Counted from the stretch's first letter, positions 48,947-59,536 are shown. The stretch is 64,000 bases of DNA from Methylococcaceae bacterium (GCA_016715325.1 JADKAL010000014.1:124001-188000), one strand, 5' to 3'. A program made the numbers and translations. Notes: generated from the letters alone by a model not told the origin.

Positions 48947-49312
48947 TTACGACTTAAGCTCCTCATGCCACTTCTTTTGGCTTTCTGGTAATAGGATGGG
49001 AATTCCAAATTGAATGCGGCTAATTTTGGTATCTTTTGAAGATGATTCACCTTCCAGATTTGCACCGATTCCAGCAACTTTAAGCCCTCCGCCCCCTGAT
49101 GTTTTACTAGAGTCCTCTACCGTTAATGCTATGTCGAAGTCTACAATTGTTGATTTTAATTTACCATTTGAAGAAACTCTGGAGTGGTTTGCATATGCGT
49201 GTCCACCATCCCCTGCAGGAACAATGAATGCACCTCCATCATTAGCTTGTGCTTCTCGAATTCCAGCTACAATCTTTGTTAGAACTTCTTTAACAAACTC
49301 ATCCAGATTCAT
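48947..49312 (-). CDS. Trypsin-co-occurring domain (trypco2) protein
   Basis: A 121-residue protein with the trypco2 pattern: an N-terminal helix (LDEFVKEVLTKIVAGIREAQ), strands STIVDFDIALTVED, a Gly-rich turn KTSGGGGLKVAGIGANLEGE, then KISRIQFGIPILLPE. The family was described from genomic co-occurrence with trypsin-like proteases in presumed conflict or signalling systems. No trypsin gene is adjacent here. An AGGAG site precedes the ATG. Downstream is lysC; upstream is a VapBC-like pair. Confidence 0.78.
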   Translation of the reverse strand: MNLDEFVKEVLTKIVAGIREAQANDGGAFIVPAGDGGHAYANHSRVSSNGKLKSTIVDFDIALTVEDSSKTSGGGGLKVAGIGANLEGESSSKDTKISRIQFGIPILLPESQKKWHEELKS

Positions 49313-49368
49313 TCATTACTCCTACAAAACGAAACAAACATTAATCAATTAATCCGTAATTTAACAAA

Positions 49369-49767
49369 TTAATTTAAAGGCAACACGGACACATTCGAAT
49401 AACTGCGTATTTTCCCATCTAAAGTCATCAACGAACATCCATAAATCCTTGACGTAGCTACAATCAATTGATCCGCCGGATCACGATGAAAAGGTTGAGG
49501 TAGTTGCGTTGATTCAACGGCTATTTGCGGCGTTAAGTTGAGCAGTTGAATATTGGGATAAGCCAAGGCTTGAGTTAACCATTCCTTTATCGGGCATGGC
49601 AAGATTAAACGCTGATGTTCAACTAATTTTGCGATTTCCCAACAAGAAATAATACTAATACCTAAGCCTTCATTTTGCCGTTGCTGTAATAAGTCAGAAT
49701 ACTCCGTTGGCAAATTTCCATCGCCATGTACCCACCATACCCAAATATGGGTATCCAGGAGGATCAT
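49369..49767 (-). CDS. PIN-domain toxin (VapC-like)
   Basis: Predicted ribonuclease toxin of 132 residues. The PIN acidic residues are visible: LLDTHIWVWWV (Asp near the start), the Glu in CWEIAKLVE, and FHRDPADQLIVATS with Asp, followed by MTLDGKIRSY. The ATG at 49767 overlaps the antitoxin TGA (ATGA), which supports this start over the longer frame to 49782. Toxicity is inferred from the family. Confidence 0.88.
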   Translation of the reverse strand: MILLDTHIWVWWVHGDGNLPTEYSDLLQQRQNEGLGISIISCWEIAKLVEHQRLILPCPIKEWLTQALAYPNIQLLNLTPQIAVESTQLPQPFHRDPADQLIVATSRIYGCSLMTLDGKIRSYSNVSVLPLN

Positions 49768-49985
49768 TTCAACACATCCCAATCAGACAATGCCGCCGGT
49801 TCAAAAGGCTCATGATATTGAACGGACTTGCCACGCAAAGGATATTGGTTTTCTTGAGTTATTTGTATTTTTTCGTGCAATAGCCCCAAACGAAAATAAT
49901 GTATTAAGTCATAAAGTTCGGAAAGTTTTTCGGGCGGAATACCGTTAATTTCCTTCATAATTTGCTCTTGCAATAGCATTTTCAT
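49764..49985 (-). CDS. Antitoxin of VapBC-type pair (DUF2281)
   Basis: A 73-residue protein just ahead of the PIN toxin and overlapping it by four bases. MKEINGIPPEKLSELYDLIH followed by YFRL is typical of the DUF2281 antitoxins. The C-terminal part (HEPFEPAALSDWDVLK) would contact the toxin. A second Met three codons in is an alternative start. Confidence 0.82.
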   Translation of the reverse strand: MKMLLQEQIMKEINGIPPEKLSELYDLIHYFRLGLLHEKIQITQENQYPLRGKSVQYHEPFEPAALSDWDVLK

Positions 49986-50024
49986 TCTTCTTATGATGTT
50001 TGCGCGAAAAAGGAAGTAATAAGG

Positions 50025-52637
50025 CTAATCCATCAATTGCTGTTGCACCCAAGCCGGAACCTGCGTCAATGCTTCTGCCAAACCCGAAGGATCATTACCC
50101 CCAGCCATCGCCATATCGGGACGTCCGCCGCCTTTGCCGCCGACTTTGGTAGCCACGACATTAACGAGATCGCCAGCTTTGATTTTAGCGGTTTGGTCTT
50201 TGGAAACACCGGCGACTAAACTGACCTTATCGCTTTCGACAACCGCCAAGACGATGGCGCAACTTCCCAACTTGTTTTTGAGTTGATCGGCAAGGTCACG
50301 GAGCGTCTTTGGATCGACCTGATCTAATTTGACCGCCAAGACTTTTATGCCTGATACGTCAACAGCTCGATTAACCAGATCGTCGCCAGCAGAACTTGCC
50401 ATCTGCGCTTGGATTTTTTCCAGTTGCTTTTCTAAAGCACGGGTTTTGTCGAGCAATTGTTCGACTTTTTCAGCCGCTTTTTCCGGTGCACTTTTCAGTA
50501 ATCCTGCGATGATGGCGAGCGTCTTTTCGCGGCTCGCTAACCATTCAAGCGCACCGCTGCCGGTAACGGCTTCAATTCGCCTTACTCCCGCCGCAACGCC
50601 GGTTTCGCTGATAATCTTGAAACAACCGATATCGCCAGCGCGCTCAACATGCGTTCCACCGCAAAGTTCGGTTGAGAAATCGCCGATTTTTAGCACCCTA
50701 ACTTCATCGCCGTATTTTTCGCCGAACAACGCCATAGCACCGGCTTTAACGGCATCGTCTTTCGCCATGACGGACGCAGAAACCGAGTTATTGAGCCGAA
50801 TTTGTTCATTAACAATGCGCTCAAGTTCAGCAATTTGATCGTTGGTAACAGGTTCGAAATGGGAAAAGTCGAAACGCAGACGTTCGGGATTTACTAAAGA
50901 ACCTTTCTGGGAGACGTGCTCGCCTAATAGCCGACGTAATGCCGCGTGCAGCAAGTGCGTAGCGGAATGATTCAGTTCCGTAGCTTTGCGTGATCGCTGA
51001 TTGACTCTGGCTAGGCATTCCTGCCCTATTGTTAAACTACCTTGCCTCACCCAACCCTTATGAAGTAATCGACCACCTTGCTTTTGTGTATCAGTAACTT
51101 CAAAGATTAATCTTTCTGAAATTAATTGGCCTGTATCACCAATCTGACCACCTGATTCGGCATAAAAGGGCGTTTTGTCCAACACCACTAATCCTTCATC
51201 ACCTTCATTCAGGGAAGCAACAACTTCATCACCTCTATATATTGCATTGATTTGAGATTTCTCATCTAAATGCTCATAACCGGTAAATTCAGTTATATCC
51301 GAAGAAACTGTAAGTTCTAATGGGATAGAAAGCTTGAAAGTGCTGGAAGCGCGTGCTCGTTCGCGTTGCGCGGCCATCGCCACTTCAAAACCGGCATGAT
51401 CGACGGTTAGATTGTTTTCTCGCGCAAAGTCGGCAGTCAAATCGACAGGGAAGCCATAGGTATCGTAAAGTTGGAATACAGTCTCGCCGGGTATAACGGC
51501 GCCTTCCATTTTGGCGACACAGGCTTCAAGGATTTTCATGCCTTGGCCTAAAGTTTCCGCAAAGCGCTCTTCTTCTTTCTTCAAAACCCGTTCAACTTGC
51601 GCTTGAGCCGTTCTCAACTCAGGATAAGCTTCGCCCATGACTTCAGCTAGAGGCGCAACCAGTTTATAGAAGAAGACATCCTGGATGCCTAAACGGTATC
51701 CGTGACGTATCGCACGACGAATAATTCGGCGCAGTACGTAACCGCGACCTTCGTTGGATGGCATCACGCCGTCGGCAACGAGGAAAGCACAGGAACGGAT
51801 ATGATCGGCAATCACACGTAGCGAACTTTGATCGAGATTCGATGTGCTGGCCAATTCGGCAGCGGCTTTCAGTAGACTTTGGAATAAATCGATCTCGTAG
51901 TTGCTGTGGACGCCTTGCATCACGGCCGCAATCCGTTCCAAGCCCATTCCGGTATCAACCGAAGGCTTCGGCAACGGCGTTAAAGTGCCGTCGGCGGAAC
52001 GGTCGTATTGCATGAATACGAGATTCCAAATCTCAATATATCGATCGCCGTCTTCATCCGGCGTTCCGGGCGGCCCGCCGGGAATATGTTCGCCGTGATC
52101 GTAGAAGATTTCTGTACACGGTCCGCACGGACCGGTATCGCCCATCGACCAGAAGTTGTCTTTGGCTCCAATTTTTGAAAGTCTTGCGGGATCGACACCC
52201 ACTTCGTCCAGCCAAATCTTTTCTGCTTCCGCATCCTCTTCGAAAACCGTTACCCAAAGTTTTTGCGCCGGTATACCCAACTCTTTTGTCAGAAGATCCC
52301 AAGCAAAAAGAATGGCTTCTTTTTTAAAGTAATCGCCGAAACTGAAATTGCCCAGCATCTCGAAAAAAGTATGGTGCCTTGCAGTATAGCCGACGTTTTC
52401 GAGATCGTTATGCTTTCCGCCTGCGCGGACACAACGCTGACTGGTTGCAGCGCGAACGAAATCGCGTTGCTCCCTGCCTAAAAAAACATCCTTAAACTGA
52501 ACCATCCCGGCATTGGTGAATAGCAGAGTCGGATCGTTACCCGGAACAAGCGAGCTGGAAGGCTGAACGGAATGCCCGCGCTGGCGAAAAAATTCCAGGA
52601 AAGCCGCACGTAATTCAGCGCTAGTCATTTTTTTCAT
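50025..52637 (-). CDS. alaS: Alanyl-tRNA synthetase
   Basis: Class II synthetase of 870 residues. The catalytic domain starts at [20 protein letters not shown] with [19 protein letters not shown]. The editing domain has [16 protein letters not shown] and the [13 protein letters not shown] motif that binds zinc. The C-terminal DHHA1 domain ends [18 protein letters not shown]. An in-frame ATG three codons later is possible. It is downstream of recX by 14 bases, part of the recA-recX-alaS group. Confidence 0.97.
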   Translation of the reverse strand: MKKMTSAELRAAFLEFFRQRGHSVQPSSSLVPGNDPTLLFTNAGMVQFKDVFLGREQRDFVRAATSQRCVRAGGKHNDLENVGYTARHHTFFEMLGNFSFGDYFKKEAILFAWDLLTKELGIPAQKLWVTVFEEDAEAEKIWLDEVGVDPARLSKIGAKDNFWSMGDTGPCGPCTEIFYDHGEHIPGGPPGTPDEDGDRYIEIWNLVFMQYDRSADGTLTPLPKPSVDTGMGLERIAAVMQGVHSNYEIDLFQSLLKAAAELASTSNLDQSSLRVIADHIRSCAFLVADGVMPSNEGRGYVLRRIIRRAIRHGYRLGIQDVFFYKLVAPLAEVMGEAYPELRTAQAQVERVLKKEEERFAETLGQGMKILEACVAKMEGAVIPGETVFQLYDTYGFPVDLTADFARENNLTVDHAGFEVAMAAQRERARASSTFKLSIPLELTVSSDITEFTGYEHLDEKSQINAIYRGDEVVASLNEGDEGLVVLDKTPFYAESGGQIGDTGQLISERLIFEVTDTQKQGGRLLHKGWVRQGSLTIGQECLARVNQRSRKATELNHSATHLLHAALRRLLGEHVSQKGSLVNPERLRFDFSHFEPVTNDQIAELERIVNEQIRLNNSVSASVMAKDDAVKAGAMALFGEKYGDEVRVLKIGDFSTELCGGTHVERAGDIGCFKIISETGVAAGVRRIEAVTGSGALEWLASREKTLAIIAGLLKSAPEKAAEKVEQLLDKTRALEKQLEKIQAQMASSAGDDLVNRAVDVSGIKVLAVKLDQVDPKTLRDLADQLKNKLGSCAIVLAVVESDKVSLVAGVSKDQTAKIKAGDLVNVVATKVGGKGGGRPDMAMAGGNDPSGLAEALTQVPAWVQQQLMD

Positions 52638-52651
52638 AGTAACCGTAAAAC

Positions 52652-53164
52652 TTATGTTGATTTTTTGGATTGCCGATCAAGTAGCGAATTTATCATTCCA
52701 TTTGAAAATCCGCGCTGAAGCAGAAAGCGTAACCGTTTTCCGCGTTCGTTCAAGTCGAACCGATTGTTGTCGGGAAATTTTTTGAAATAAACGGCTTCTA
52801 AAATCGAGTCCCAATCATTGGTTGCGGCTGTTAAAGCGGACTCGACGACTTCGGGTTCTATCCCTTGTTGCCGAAGTTCGTAAGCGATGCGAACCGGACC
52901 GAATCCTTTCTGACAACGAACTCTGGCATAGCTTTCGGCATATCTCGAATCGTTTTGCCAATTTTGCCCGGATAATTCGTCGATCACTTCAGACACTTGG
53001 CCTCGATCAAAGCCTTTATAGGTTAATTTGTCCTGAATTTCTTTCCTGCTATGGTCCCGGCGCGTCAACAAGCGTAAGCATTCTTTTTTAATGCGTTTGC
53101 TATCCTGATTAATCGTCAGGTCGTGCGTTTCCGGACTATTCCTCATCGGCAATCGGCGGCTCAA
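52652..53164 (-). CDS. recX: Regulatory protein RecX
   Basis: Binds RecA filaments and inhibits recombination and coprotease activity. It has the three-helix repeats ([56 protein letters not shown]). The longest frame starts at 53164 and overlaps recA by 29 bases; ATG at 53146 also overlaps the recA end. Both starts are inside the recA 3' end, so translational coupling is probable. Length is 164-170 residues. Confidence 0.92.
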   Translation of the reverse strand: MSRRLPMRNSPETHDLTINQDSKRIKKECLRLLTRRDHSRKEIQDKLTYKGFDRGQVSEVIDELSGQNWQNDSRYAESYARVRCQKGFGPVRIAYELRQQGIEPEVVESALTAATNDWDSILEAVYFKKFPDNNRFDLNERGKRLRFLLQRGFSNGMINSLLDRQSKKST

Positions 53165-54167
53165 TAAATGTTATCGGTTTATTGAAAGCTTCCGTCCGTA
53201 TTTTCGTTTCGATTTCCTTGGCTTTCTCGGGATTTTCCTTCAAATAGGCTTTAGCATTGTCTTTACCTTGACCGATTTTGTCATTGCCGTAGCTATACCA
53301 AGATCCCGATTTCTGGATAAATCCGTACTTCACGCCTAAATCGACTAATTCACCGTGAAACGAGATACCTTCGCCGTACAAAATTTCGAATTCGGCTTCT
53401 CTAAACGGCGGCGCTACTTTGTTTTTTACGACTTTAACGCGCGTTTCGTTGCCGATGATCTCCTCACCCTTCTTTATCGATCCGATCCGCCGGATATCCA
53501 GTCTGACAGATGCATAGAATTTAAGCGCGTTTCCGCCGGTCGTGGTTTCCGGACTACCGAACATCACGCCGATTTTCATGCGGATTTGATTGATAAATAT
53601 GACCAAGGTGTTGGAGCGTTTAATATTACCGGTCAGTTTTCTGAGCGCTTGCGACATCAGTCGCGCTTGTAAGCCCATATGGGAATCGCCCATGTCGCCT
53701 TCGATTTCCGCTTTCGGCGTCAGCGCGGCGACCGAATCGACAACGACAATATCAACCGCACCGGAACGCACCAGCATGTCGGTGATCTCTAAGGCTTGCT
53801 CGCCTGTATCCGGTTGAGAAACCAGAAGGTCGTCGACATTCACGCCGATTTTTTCGGCATAGCCTGGGTCGAGCGCGTGCTCGGCATCGACAAAAGCGGC
53901 GGTGCCGCCCAACTTCTGCATTTCAGCGATGACTTGCAGGGTTAATGTCGTCTTACCAGATGATTCAGGACCGTAGATTTCTACCACGCGACCTCTCGGC
54001 AATCCACCGCAGCCCAGTGCGATATCCAAGCCTAACGAGCCCGTAGATACGACTTCAATATCCCGAGAAGCGGCGACGTCGCCCATGCGCATAACAGAAC
54101 CTTTGCCGAACTGCTTCTCAATCTGCATCAGCGCAGCGCCTAGCGCCTTTTTTTTGTTCTCGTCCAT
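53136..54167 (-). CDS. recA: Recombinase RecA
   Basis: Homologous recombination and SOS coprotease. Walker A is GPESSGKTT (about residues 66-74), the L1/L2 regions contain [15 protein letters not shown] and [19 protein letters not shown], and the acidic C-terminus ends in IADEE. Length is 343 residues, standard. A good ribosome binding site (AGAAGGA) precedes the ATG. Upstream, CTGTGCGAATAAGCAT (54186-54201, minus strand) is only half of a LexA box, so SOS control is not proven by sequence. Confidence 0.98.
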   Translation of the reverse strand: MDENKKKALGAALMQIEKQFGKGSVMRMGDVAASRDIEVVSTGSLGLDIALGCGGLPRGRVVEIYGPESSGKTTLTLQVIAEMQKLGGTAAFVDAEHALDPGYAEKIGVNVDDLLVSQPDTGEQALEITDMLVRSGAVDIVVVDSVAALTPKAEIEGDMGDSHMGLQARLMSQALRKLTGNIKRSNTLVIFINQIRMKIGVMFGSPETTTGGNALKFYASVRLDIRRIGSIKKGEEIIGNETRVKVVKNKVAPPFREAEFEILYGEGISFHGELVDLGVKYGFIQKSGSWYSYGNDKIGQGKDNAKAYLKENPEKAKEIETKIRTEAFNKPITFIEPPIADEE

Positions 54168-54473
54168 TATCGGTGTCCTTCTAATATGCTTATTCGCACA
54201 GAAACGTCAGTCAATTAATTGATTATTATCACATAGAGACATAGCTTCGGGTAGTGTTGATTTATCGACCCGAGCAATATTGCTAAATTCTCCGCAACAA
54301 CTAAGCAAGTCATTCTCAAAACCTTCCTGCCAAACAAAAACATCAGCATTGAAATTCGGTAATTCTACTTACCAAAAAACGACTATCGGAGCCCCTTTTT
54401 ACTTGCAATTTTAATCTGATGAGTTATACAATCATTTTAAACACTTGTTTAATACAATCGTTAAAAACCTGCA
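54168..54473. other. recA-tetR divergent promoter region
   Basis: Holds the promoters of recA (minus) and of the TetR-type gene (plus). The only clear element is the palindrome at 54437-54452, listed separately. Confidence 0.55.
54437..54452 (+). promoter_or_regulatory. Palindromic operator upstream of tetR-type gene
   Basis: TTAAACA (54437-54443) and TGTTTAA (54446-54452) form a perfect inverted repeat with a two-base centre. It ends 21 bases before the regulator start codon. Two TACAATC copies flank it (about 54427 and 54453). This is the expected place for autoregulation and for repression of the downstream efflux operon. Confidence 0.55.
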
Positions 54474-55118
54474 ATGTCATCAAAAGCATTAACCGATTCC
54501 ACTGTTCAGCGCTTGCTGCATACCGCCATCGAAGTATTTGCCGAACGCGGTTTTCGGGCTACGACGGTTCGGGAAATTTGTGCAAGGGCCAACGTAAACG
54601 TAGCATCCGTTAATTATTACTTTCGTAGTAAGGAAGCGCTTTACAGCCAAGCCTTGGGATTAGCCATAAGGGAAGCGAACGAACGTTATCCTATCGCCCA
54701 AGCACAAGATAAAGCCCTACCGTCCGAACAAAGGCTGGTTTTGTTCATTGATAATTTTTTACACAAATTACTCGACGACAGCCACTTGGGGTATCACAGT
54801 AAATTAATAACCCGTGAAATTGCCGAACCGACGAACGCTTTCGATGAAATTATTGCTTCGGCAATAATTCCGCAATTTGCTTTGCTGGAAGACATTGTCC
54901 GGCAACTATTAGGCCCCGATGCCGGTCACAATACCGTAAAACGTTGCCTGCTAAGCATTTTAGGACAATGTTTGGTATTCAAACATTCCCGCTCGGTTGT
55001 AGCGCGTTTGCACCCCGAATTGATTGCCGACGAAAGTGCGATAAAGCAAACTGCCGAACATATCGCAAAATTTTCTTTATCGGCGCTTTCACAACTTTCC
55101 GAAATTCGACGAGATTAA
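54474..55118 (+). CDS. TetR/AcrR regulator with CerR-type C-terminal domain
   Basis: A 214-residue regulator. The HTH is EVFAERGFRATTVREICARA with NVASVNYYFRSKEAL, and the C-terminal part fits the DUF1956/CerR group, which controls efflux and stress genes. It lies four bases before the permease gene, making it the first gene of the export operon. The palindrome just upstream is its likely operator. Confidence 0.9.
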   Translation: MSSKALTDSTVQRLLHTAIEVFAERGFRATTVREICARANVNVASVNYYFRSKEALYSQALGLAIREANERYPIAQAQDKALPSEQRLVLFIDNFLHKLLDDSHLGYHSKLITREIAEPTNAFDEIIASAIIPQFALLEDIVRQLLGPDAGHNTVKRCLLSILGQCLVFKHSRSVVARLHPELIADESAIKQTAEHIAKFSLSALSQLSEIRRD

Positions 55119-55122
55119 AGCC

Positions 55123-56283
55123 ATGTACCATATTGCGCTAAAAATGTTGATGGGCGACCGCGGTAAATATCTCGGGATTGTGATGGGCTTAACGTTTGCC
55201 TCATTGATTATGACGCAGCAACCCGCCATTTTTTTGGGCTTGATGACGCGGACTTTCAGCTTCATCAGCGATGTCGGCTTACCCGACATTTGGGTGATGG
55301 ACTCTAAAGTGCAATTTGTCGATGACATAAAGCCCTTACAAGACACCGAACTGTATCGAGTTCGCGGCATCTCCGGCGTGGAATGGGCCATGCCCATGTA
55401 CAAAGGTATGCTGAAAGCCCGATTGGCCGACGGCACTTTTCAAACCTGTATTGTTATCGGCTTGGACGATGCAACTTTGATCGGCGGCCCCCCTGTTATG
55501 CTGCAAGGGAAGCTGGAAGATCTCCGGCGGAGCGATGCGGTGATCGTCGATATCGACGGCGCCAAAGATAAGCTCGCCAAACCGTCGGCCACACCCGGCG
55601 GTAAAACGAAGCCCTTGCAAATCGGCGACGACTTGGAACTGAACGACCGTCGCGCCATTGTGGTCGGCATGTCCAAAGTCAGCCGGACCTTTCAAGCGCA
55701 GCCGGTTGTGTATACAACCTATTCCAGAGCAAAAAACTATGCGCCGAGAGAGCGTAAATTGCTATCTTTCGTGCTGGTAAAGGCGAAAAAAGGGCAGGAC
55801 TTAGCCCAGCTAACTAAACGGATTCGCGAAACGACCGGTCTGGCAGCCTACACCAGTTCGGAGTTTAAGGATTTAACCTACCGGTACTTTATGAAAAACA
55901 CCGGTATCCCGATTAACTTCGGGATTTCGGTGACTTTAGGTTTTATCGTCGGCGCTGCCATTGCGGGTCAAACTTTCTATAACTTCACGCTGGAAAATCT
56001 GCGTCAATTCGGTGTTTTAAAAGCAATGGGGACCAGTAATTGGGTCTTGCTTAAGATGATTTTGCTGCAGGCGATTTTAGTCGGCAGTATCGGCTACGGC
56101 TTAGGCGTAGGATTGACGGCCTTATTCGGCTATTCCATGCGCAACACCATTTTGGCATTCCGATTTCCCTGGCAATTGCTCATTTTCAGCGGCGCAGGTA
56201 TCAGTTTAATTTGCGTCTTCGCTGCTATCATCAGCATTCTTAAAGTCATCCGCCTAGAACCCGCGGTCGTGTTTAAAGGTTAA
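55123..56283 (+). CDS. ABC transporter permease (FtsX/DevC type)
   Basis: Inner-membrane permease of 386 residues with one N-terminal membrane helix, a periplasmic domain of about 220 residues (MacB-like), and three C-terminal helices (VTLGFIVGAAIAGQTFYNF, ILLQAILVGSIGYGLGVGL, LLIFSGAGISLICVFAAII). This is the layout of DevC in the DevABC glycolipid exporter of heterocyst cyanobacteria and related exporters. Works with the ATPase and HlyD-type protein downstream. Confidence 0.88.
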   Translation: MYHIALKMLMGDRGKYLGIVMGLTFASLIMTQQPAIFLGLMTRTFSFISDVGLPDIWVMDSKVQFVDDIKPLQDTELYRVRGISGVEWAMPMYKGMLKARLADGTFQTCIVIGLDDATLIGGPPVMLQGKLEDLRRSDAVIVDIDGAKDKLAKPSATPGGKTKPLQIGDDLELNDRRAIVVGMSKVSRTFQAQPVVYTTYSRAKNYAPRERKLLSFVLVKAKKGQDLAQLTKRIRETTGLAAYTSSEFKDLTYRYFMKNTGIPINFGISVTLGFIVGAAIAGQTFYNFTLENLRQFGVLKAMGTSNWVLLKMILLQAILVGSIGYGLGVGLTALFGYSMRNTILAFRFPWQLLIFSGAGISLICVFAAIISILKVIRLEPAVVFKG

Positions 56284-56285
56284 CT

Positions 56286-56990
56286 ATGGAGAGCAACACA
56301 GCGGTAAGCTGCCGTAACGTTGTAAAAGTTTACGATACCGGCGGACAGAAAGTCACTGCATTGAACGACATCGATCTTGAAATACGAATGGGCGAATTAA
56401 TGATGCTGGTAGGTCCTTCCGGTTGCGGAAAGACAACCTTAATCTCGGTTATCGCGGGTATCTTGGATCAAGACGAAGGCAGTTGTGAAGTCTTCGGCAA
56501 AAATTTATTAACGCTGCGTAATCACGAAAAACTCGATTTCCGAGCGAAAAATATCGGCTTTGTTTTTCAAGCGTACAATTTACTGCCGTCGTTAACGGCG
56601 GCTGAAAACGTTTCCGTGCCTTTGATTATAAACGGCATGAAACGAGTCGAAGCCGAACGCAAGGCAAGTCAACTTTTGGAGCAGGTGGGGTTAGGCGAAC
56701 GTACAGCGTCCTTGCCTTCGCAGCTTTCCGGCGGTCAACAACAGCGAGTAGCCATTGCACGCGCCTTGGTTCACGACCCGCGCTTGATCGTATGCGACGA
56801 ACCTACCAGCGCACTCGATCACGAAACCGGACACACGGTCATGGAACTGCTGAAAGACGTTGCGCTGCACAAAGACAGAGTGCTCGTCATTGTTACCCAC
56901 GACGCACGGATATTCAACTTTGCCGACCGCATCGCCGCTATGGATGATGGGCATATTCTCAAAGTCGTGAATTCCGCTGCTCAACTCTAA
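56286..56990 (+). CDS. ABC transporter ATP-binding protein (DevA/LolD type)
   Basis: Walker A is GPSGCGKTT (residues 39-47), the signature SQLSGGQQQRVAIARAL and Walker B LIVCDEPTSALD are intact, with the switch His in IVTHDARIF. The length of 234 residues fits the LolD/MacB/DevA clade that pairs with FtsX-like permeases. It starts two bases after the permease stop. Confidence 0.93.
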   Translation: MESNTAVSCRNVVKVYDTGGQKVTALNDIDLEIRMGELMMLVGPSGCGKTTLISVIAGILDQDEGSCEVFGKNLLTLRNHEKLDFRAKNIGFVFQAYNLLPSLTAAENVSVPLIINGMKRVEAERKASQLLEQVGLGERTASLPSQLSGGQQQRVAIARALVHDPRLIVCDEPTSALDHETGHTVMELLKDVALHKDRVLVIVTHDARIFNFADRIAAMDDGHILKVVNSAAQL

Positions 56991-57014
56991 TATTAGTATC
57001 TAAAGGACGACATT

Positions 57015-58001
57015 ATGAAAACTAAATGGTTACTTCCTTTATTGGCGATTGCAGGATTTCTCTTTGCCTCTTATACCGTTGTCAACGGCAGCAAGCCCAC
57101 GCCGGTCGCGCCAGCGGTTGCAGAACCCGCATTTGCACCTTATAAGGCTTTTATCGCCGGCGCAGGTATCGTTGAAGCGCAAAGCCAGAATATCGCCATC
57201 GGAACGCCATTGCCCGGCATTGTTAAATCTGTAGCTGTTAAAGTAGGCGATCAAGTCAAAACCGGTGATGTATTATTCGTGTTGGACGAGCGCGAACACC
57301 GCGCTGTGCTGGGGGTAAAGAAAGCGGATTTATCGAAAGCCCTTGCCGATGTTAAAGTTGCCGATGCCTCGCTAGCCGATGCGAGATCGCTATTGAAAAT
57401 TGCCGAATCCGTCACCGACCGTCGCGCTATCAGCACGGAAGAATTGCTCAAGCGGCGCAATGCCGTTTTAATCGCAAAAGCCAAATTGCAAAGCGCAAAC
57501 GCTTTCGTACAACAAACTAATGCGGGAATAACCGACACACAAACCACATTGGATAGGCTGGTTATCCGTGCGCCAGTCGATAGCGAAGTACTGCAAGTAA
57601 ATGTAAGGCCCGGCGAATTCGCTCAAGCCGGGGCTTTATCCACGCCGTTGCTGGTGCTTGGCAATCTCGACCAATTTCATGTCCGCGTCGATATCGACGA
57701 AAACGACGCTTGGCGCTTCGATAAGAACAGTAAAGCTGTTGCTTACCTGCGCGGCAATCGACAATTTAAAGCCGAATTGACTTTGGCTTACGTTGAACCG
57801 TATGTGATCCCTAAAAAATCGTTGACCGGCGATAGCACGGAACGGGTCGATACCCGCGTACTCCAAGCCTTATACCGTTTTAACCGCGACCAAATTCCCA
57901 TCTATGTCGGGCAACAAATGGATGTTTTCATTGAAGCGCAAGATGTCTCAAACACTTCGAATAACGAATCCCAACTCAAACCGGCAGGACCGCAATCATG
58001 A
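57015..58001 (+). CDS. HlyD-family membrane fusion protein
   Basis: Periplasmic adaptor of 328 residues. An N-terminal membrane anchor (LLPLLAIAGFLFASYTV) is followed by the lipoyl-like half (AIGTPLPGIVKSVAVKVGDQ), a helical hairpin (about residues 95-180) and the second lipoyl half (RLVIRAPVDSEVLQVNVRPG). It would link the ABC pump to the outer-membrane channel downstream, whose start overlaps its stop by four bases. Confidence 0.9.
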   Translation: MKTKWLLPLLAIAGFLFASYTVVNGSKPTPVAPAVAEPAFAPYKAFIAGAGIVEAQSQNIAIGTPLPGIVKSVAVKVGDQVKTGDVLFVLDEREHRAVLGVKKADLSKALADVKVADASLADARSLLKIAESVTDRRAISTEELLKRRNAVLIAKAKLQSANAFVQQTNAGITDTQTTLDRLVIRAPVDSEVLQVNVRPGEFAQAGALSTPLLVLGNLDQFHVRVDIDENDAWRFDKNSKAVAYLRGNRQFKAELTLAYVEPYVIPKKSLTGDSTERVDTRVLQALYRFNRDQIPIYVGQQMDVFIEAQDVSNTSNNESQLKPAGPQS

Positions 58002-59446
58002 GATCTTATCTGTCGATTGCCGCCACCGTCATGATGTCGGCCTGTGCTGTCGGTCCGGATTATAAAAGCCCGGCTATAAGCGTGCCTAATCAATGGCACG
58101 AATCGAATGTAACGTCGAAACCAAACTTGCCGGATCAATGGTGGAAAACATTTAACGACAAGGAACTTGAAAGGCTGATTTCTGAAGCTGTAATCGCCAA
58201 TTTGGATTACAAAATAGCGCTAGAACGCGTGATAGACGCCAGAGCGCAACGTTCCATTACGTTTGCGTCAGGATTGCCCAGTTTATCGGCCAAGAGCTCG
58301 GCGAGCCGCCGGTTTAATAACTCCGCAGGGACGGCGCAATCGGGGGGTGCGACGTCGGGCGGCGGTTTCGGTATCGGCAATCAGCTCATCAATATCTTTC
58401 AAATGGGATTCGATGCGGAATGGGAACTGGATTTTTTCGGCGGCGTGCGGCGAGCCTTGGAAGCCGCCGAAGCGACCATTGAAAGCGAACAGGAAAACAG
58501 CCGGGATGTTCTGGTGACGCTGCTCGGAGACGTCGCCCGCAATTATATCGACCTGCGTGCTAACCAGCTAAAGATGGACATCACGCGGAAAACTCTGTCC
58601 GCTCAGCACGAGATACAAAACTTAGTCCGGATCAGGCAACAATCAGGGCTTGCCGACATGCTCGACGTTGCGCAAGCGCAATCTCAAGCCGATACGACGG
58701 AAGCCCAAATACCCGGTTATGAAGCACAAATCGATCAATCGATTCATGCAATCAGCGTTTTATTAGGCCGAGAGCCCGGCGCATTAGCCATTCGGCTTCA
58801 AAACAACTCGCCGGTTCCAAAAATAGATACCACAATCTTGGCCGATTTACCTTCGGAATTATTAAAACGCAGACCGGATATTCGCCGCGCCGAACGTCAA
58901 CTGGCGCTCGCCAACGCTTCGGTCGGCGTCGCTACCGCAGAGTTGTATCCGAAAATTAATTTGGCGGCATTTATCGGTCTGCAAAACATGTCCATCAAGG
59001 ATTTCACACCGATCGGAAAATCCTGGTCGACAGCGTCGACCTTGACCCTGCCTATTTTCAACTGGGGAAAGCTTAACGCCAACATCAGAAGCAAAAAATC
59101 TCAATACGAACAAGCCTTTCTGAGCTACAAATCCTCCGTTTTAAATGCCTTTAAAGAGGTTGAAGATGCTTTAGTTGCTGTTCGTAAAGAACAAGTGCGT
59201 TATCAATCTTTGGAAAAAGCCGCTGAAGCTAACCGGTTAGCCGTAACATTAGCCGAAGAGCGCTATGAAAAAGGCTTAACCGGATTCATCGATGTACTGC
59301 AAAGCCAGCAATCTCTCTATCAAACCGAAACCAGCTTAGCCGACAGCACAGCCAAAGTCTCAAGCAACCAAGTTGCGTTATATAAAGCATTAGGCGGCGG
59401 CTGGCAGATCGAAGATCAGACCAATCGAATCGGCTTAAAAAAATAA
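57998..59446 (+). CDS. NodT-family outer-membrane efflux lipoprotein
   Basis: A TolC-like channel of 482 residues. The lipobox MMSAC places the lipid on Cys16, and CAVGPDYKSPAISVPNQW is the usual NodT N-terminus. Two OEP repeats follow, with the GVATAELYPKINLAAFIGLQ and LDFFGGVRRALEAAEAT motifs, and the last SLADSTAKVSSNQVALYKAL. With the adaptor and the ABC unit it forms a tripartite exporter. Substrate unknown; RND-type pumps use the same channel family. Confidence 0.92.
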   Translation: MRSYLSIAATVMMSACAVGPDYKSPAISVPNQWHESNVTSKPNLPDQWWKTFNDKELERLISEAVIANLDYKIALERVIDARAQRSITFASGLPSLSAKSSASRRFNNSAGTAQSGGATSGGGFGIGNQLINIFQMGFDAEWELDFFGGVRRALEAAEATIESEQENSRDVLVTLLGDVARNYIDLRANQLKMDITRKTLSAQHEIQNLVRIRQQSGLADMLDVAQAQSQADTTEAQIPGYEAQIDQSIHAISVLLGREPGALAIRLQNNSPVPKIDTTILADLPSELLKRRPDIRRAERQLALANASVGVATAELYPKINLAAFIGLQNMSIKDFTPIGKSWSTASTLTLPIFNWGKLNANIRSKKSQYEQAFLSYKSSVLNAFKEVEDALVAVRKEQVRYQSLEKAAEANRLAVTLAEERYEKGLTGFIDVLQSQQSLYQTETSLADSTAKVSSNQVALYKALGGGWQIEDQTNRIGLKK

Positions 59447-59536
59447 ATTTTAATACTTTACGATCCTTCGATTCGTGGCGAGACATCGAAGAATCGACCA
59501 GAGATCGATATGCTATTCGTGAAAAAGCGGAATAGG

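Noticed and set aside
54186..54201. Possible LexA box upstream of recA
   Set aside because: Only one half (CTGT) fits, and the other half reads GCAT rather than ACAG; not strong enough to annotate.
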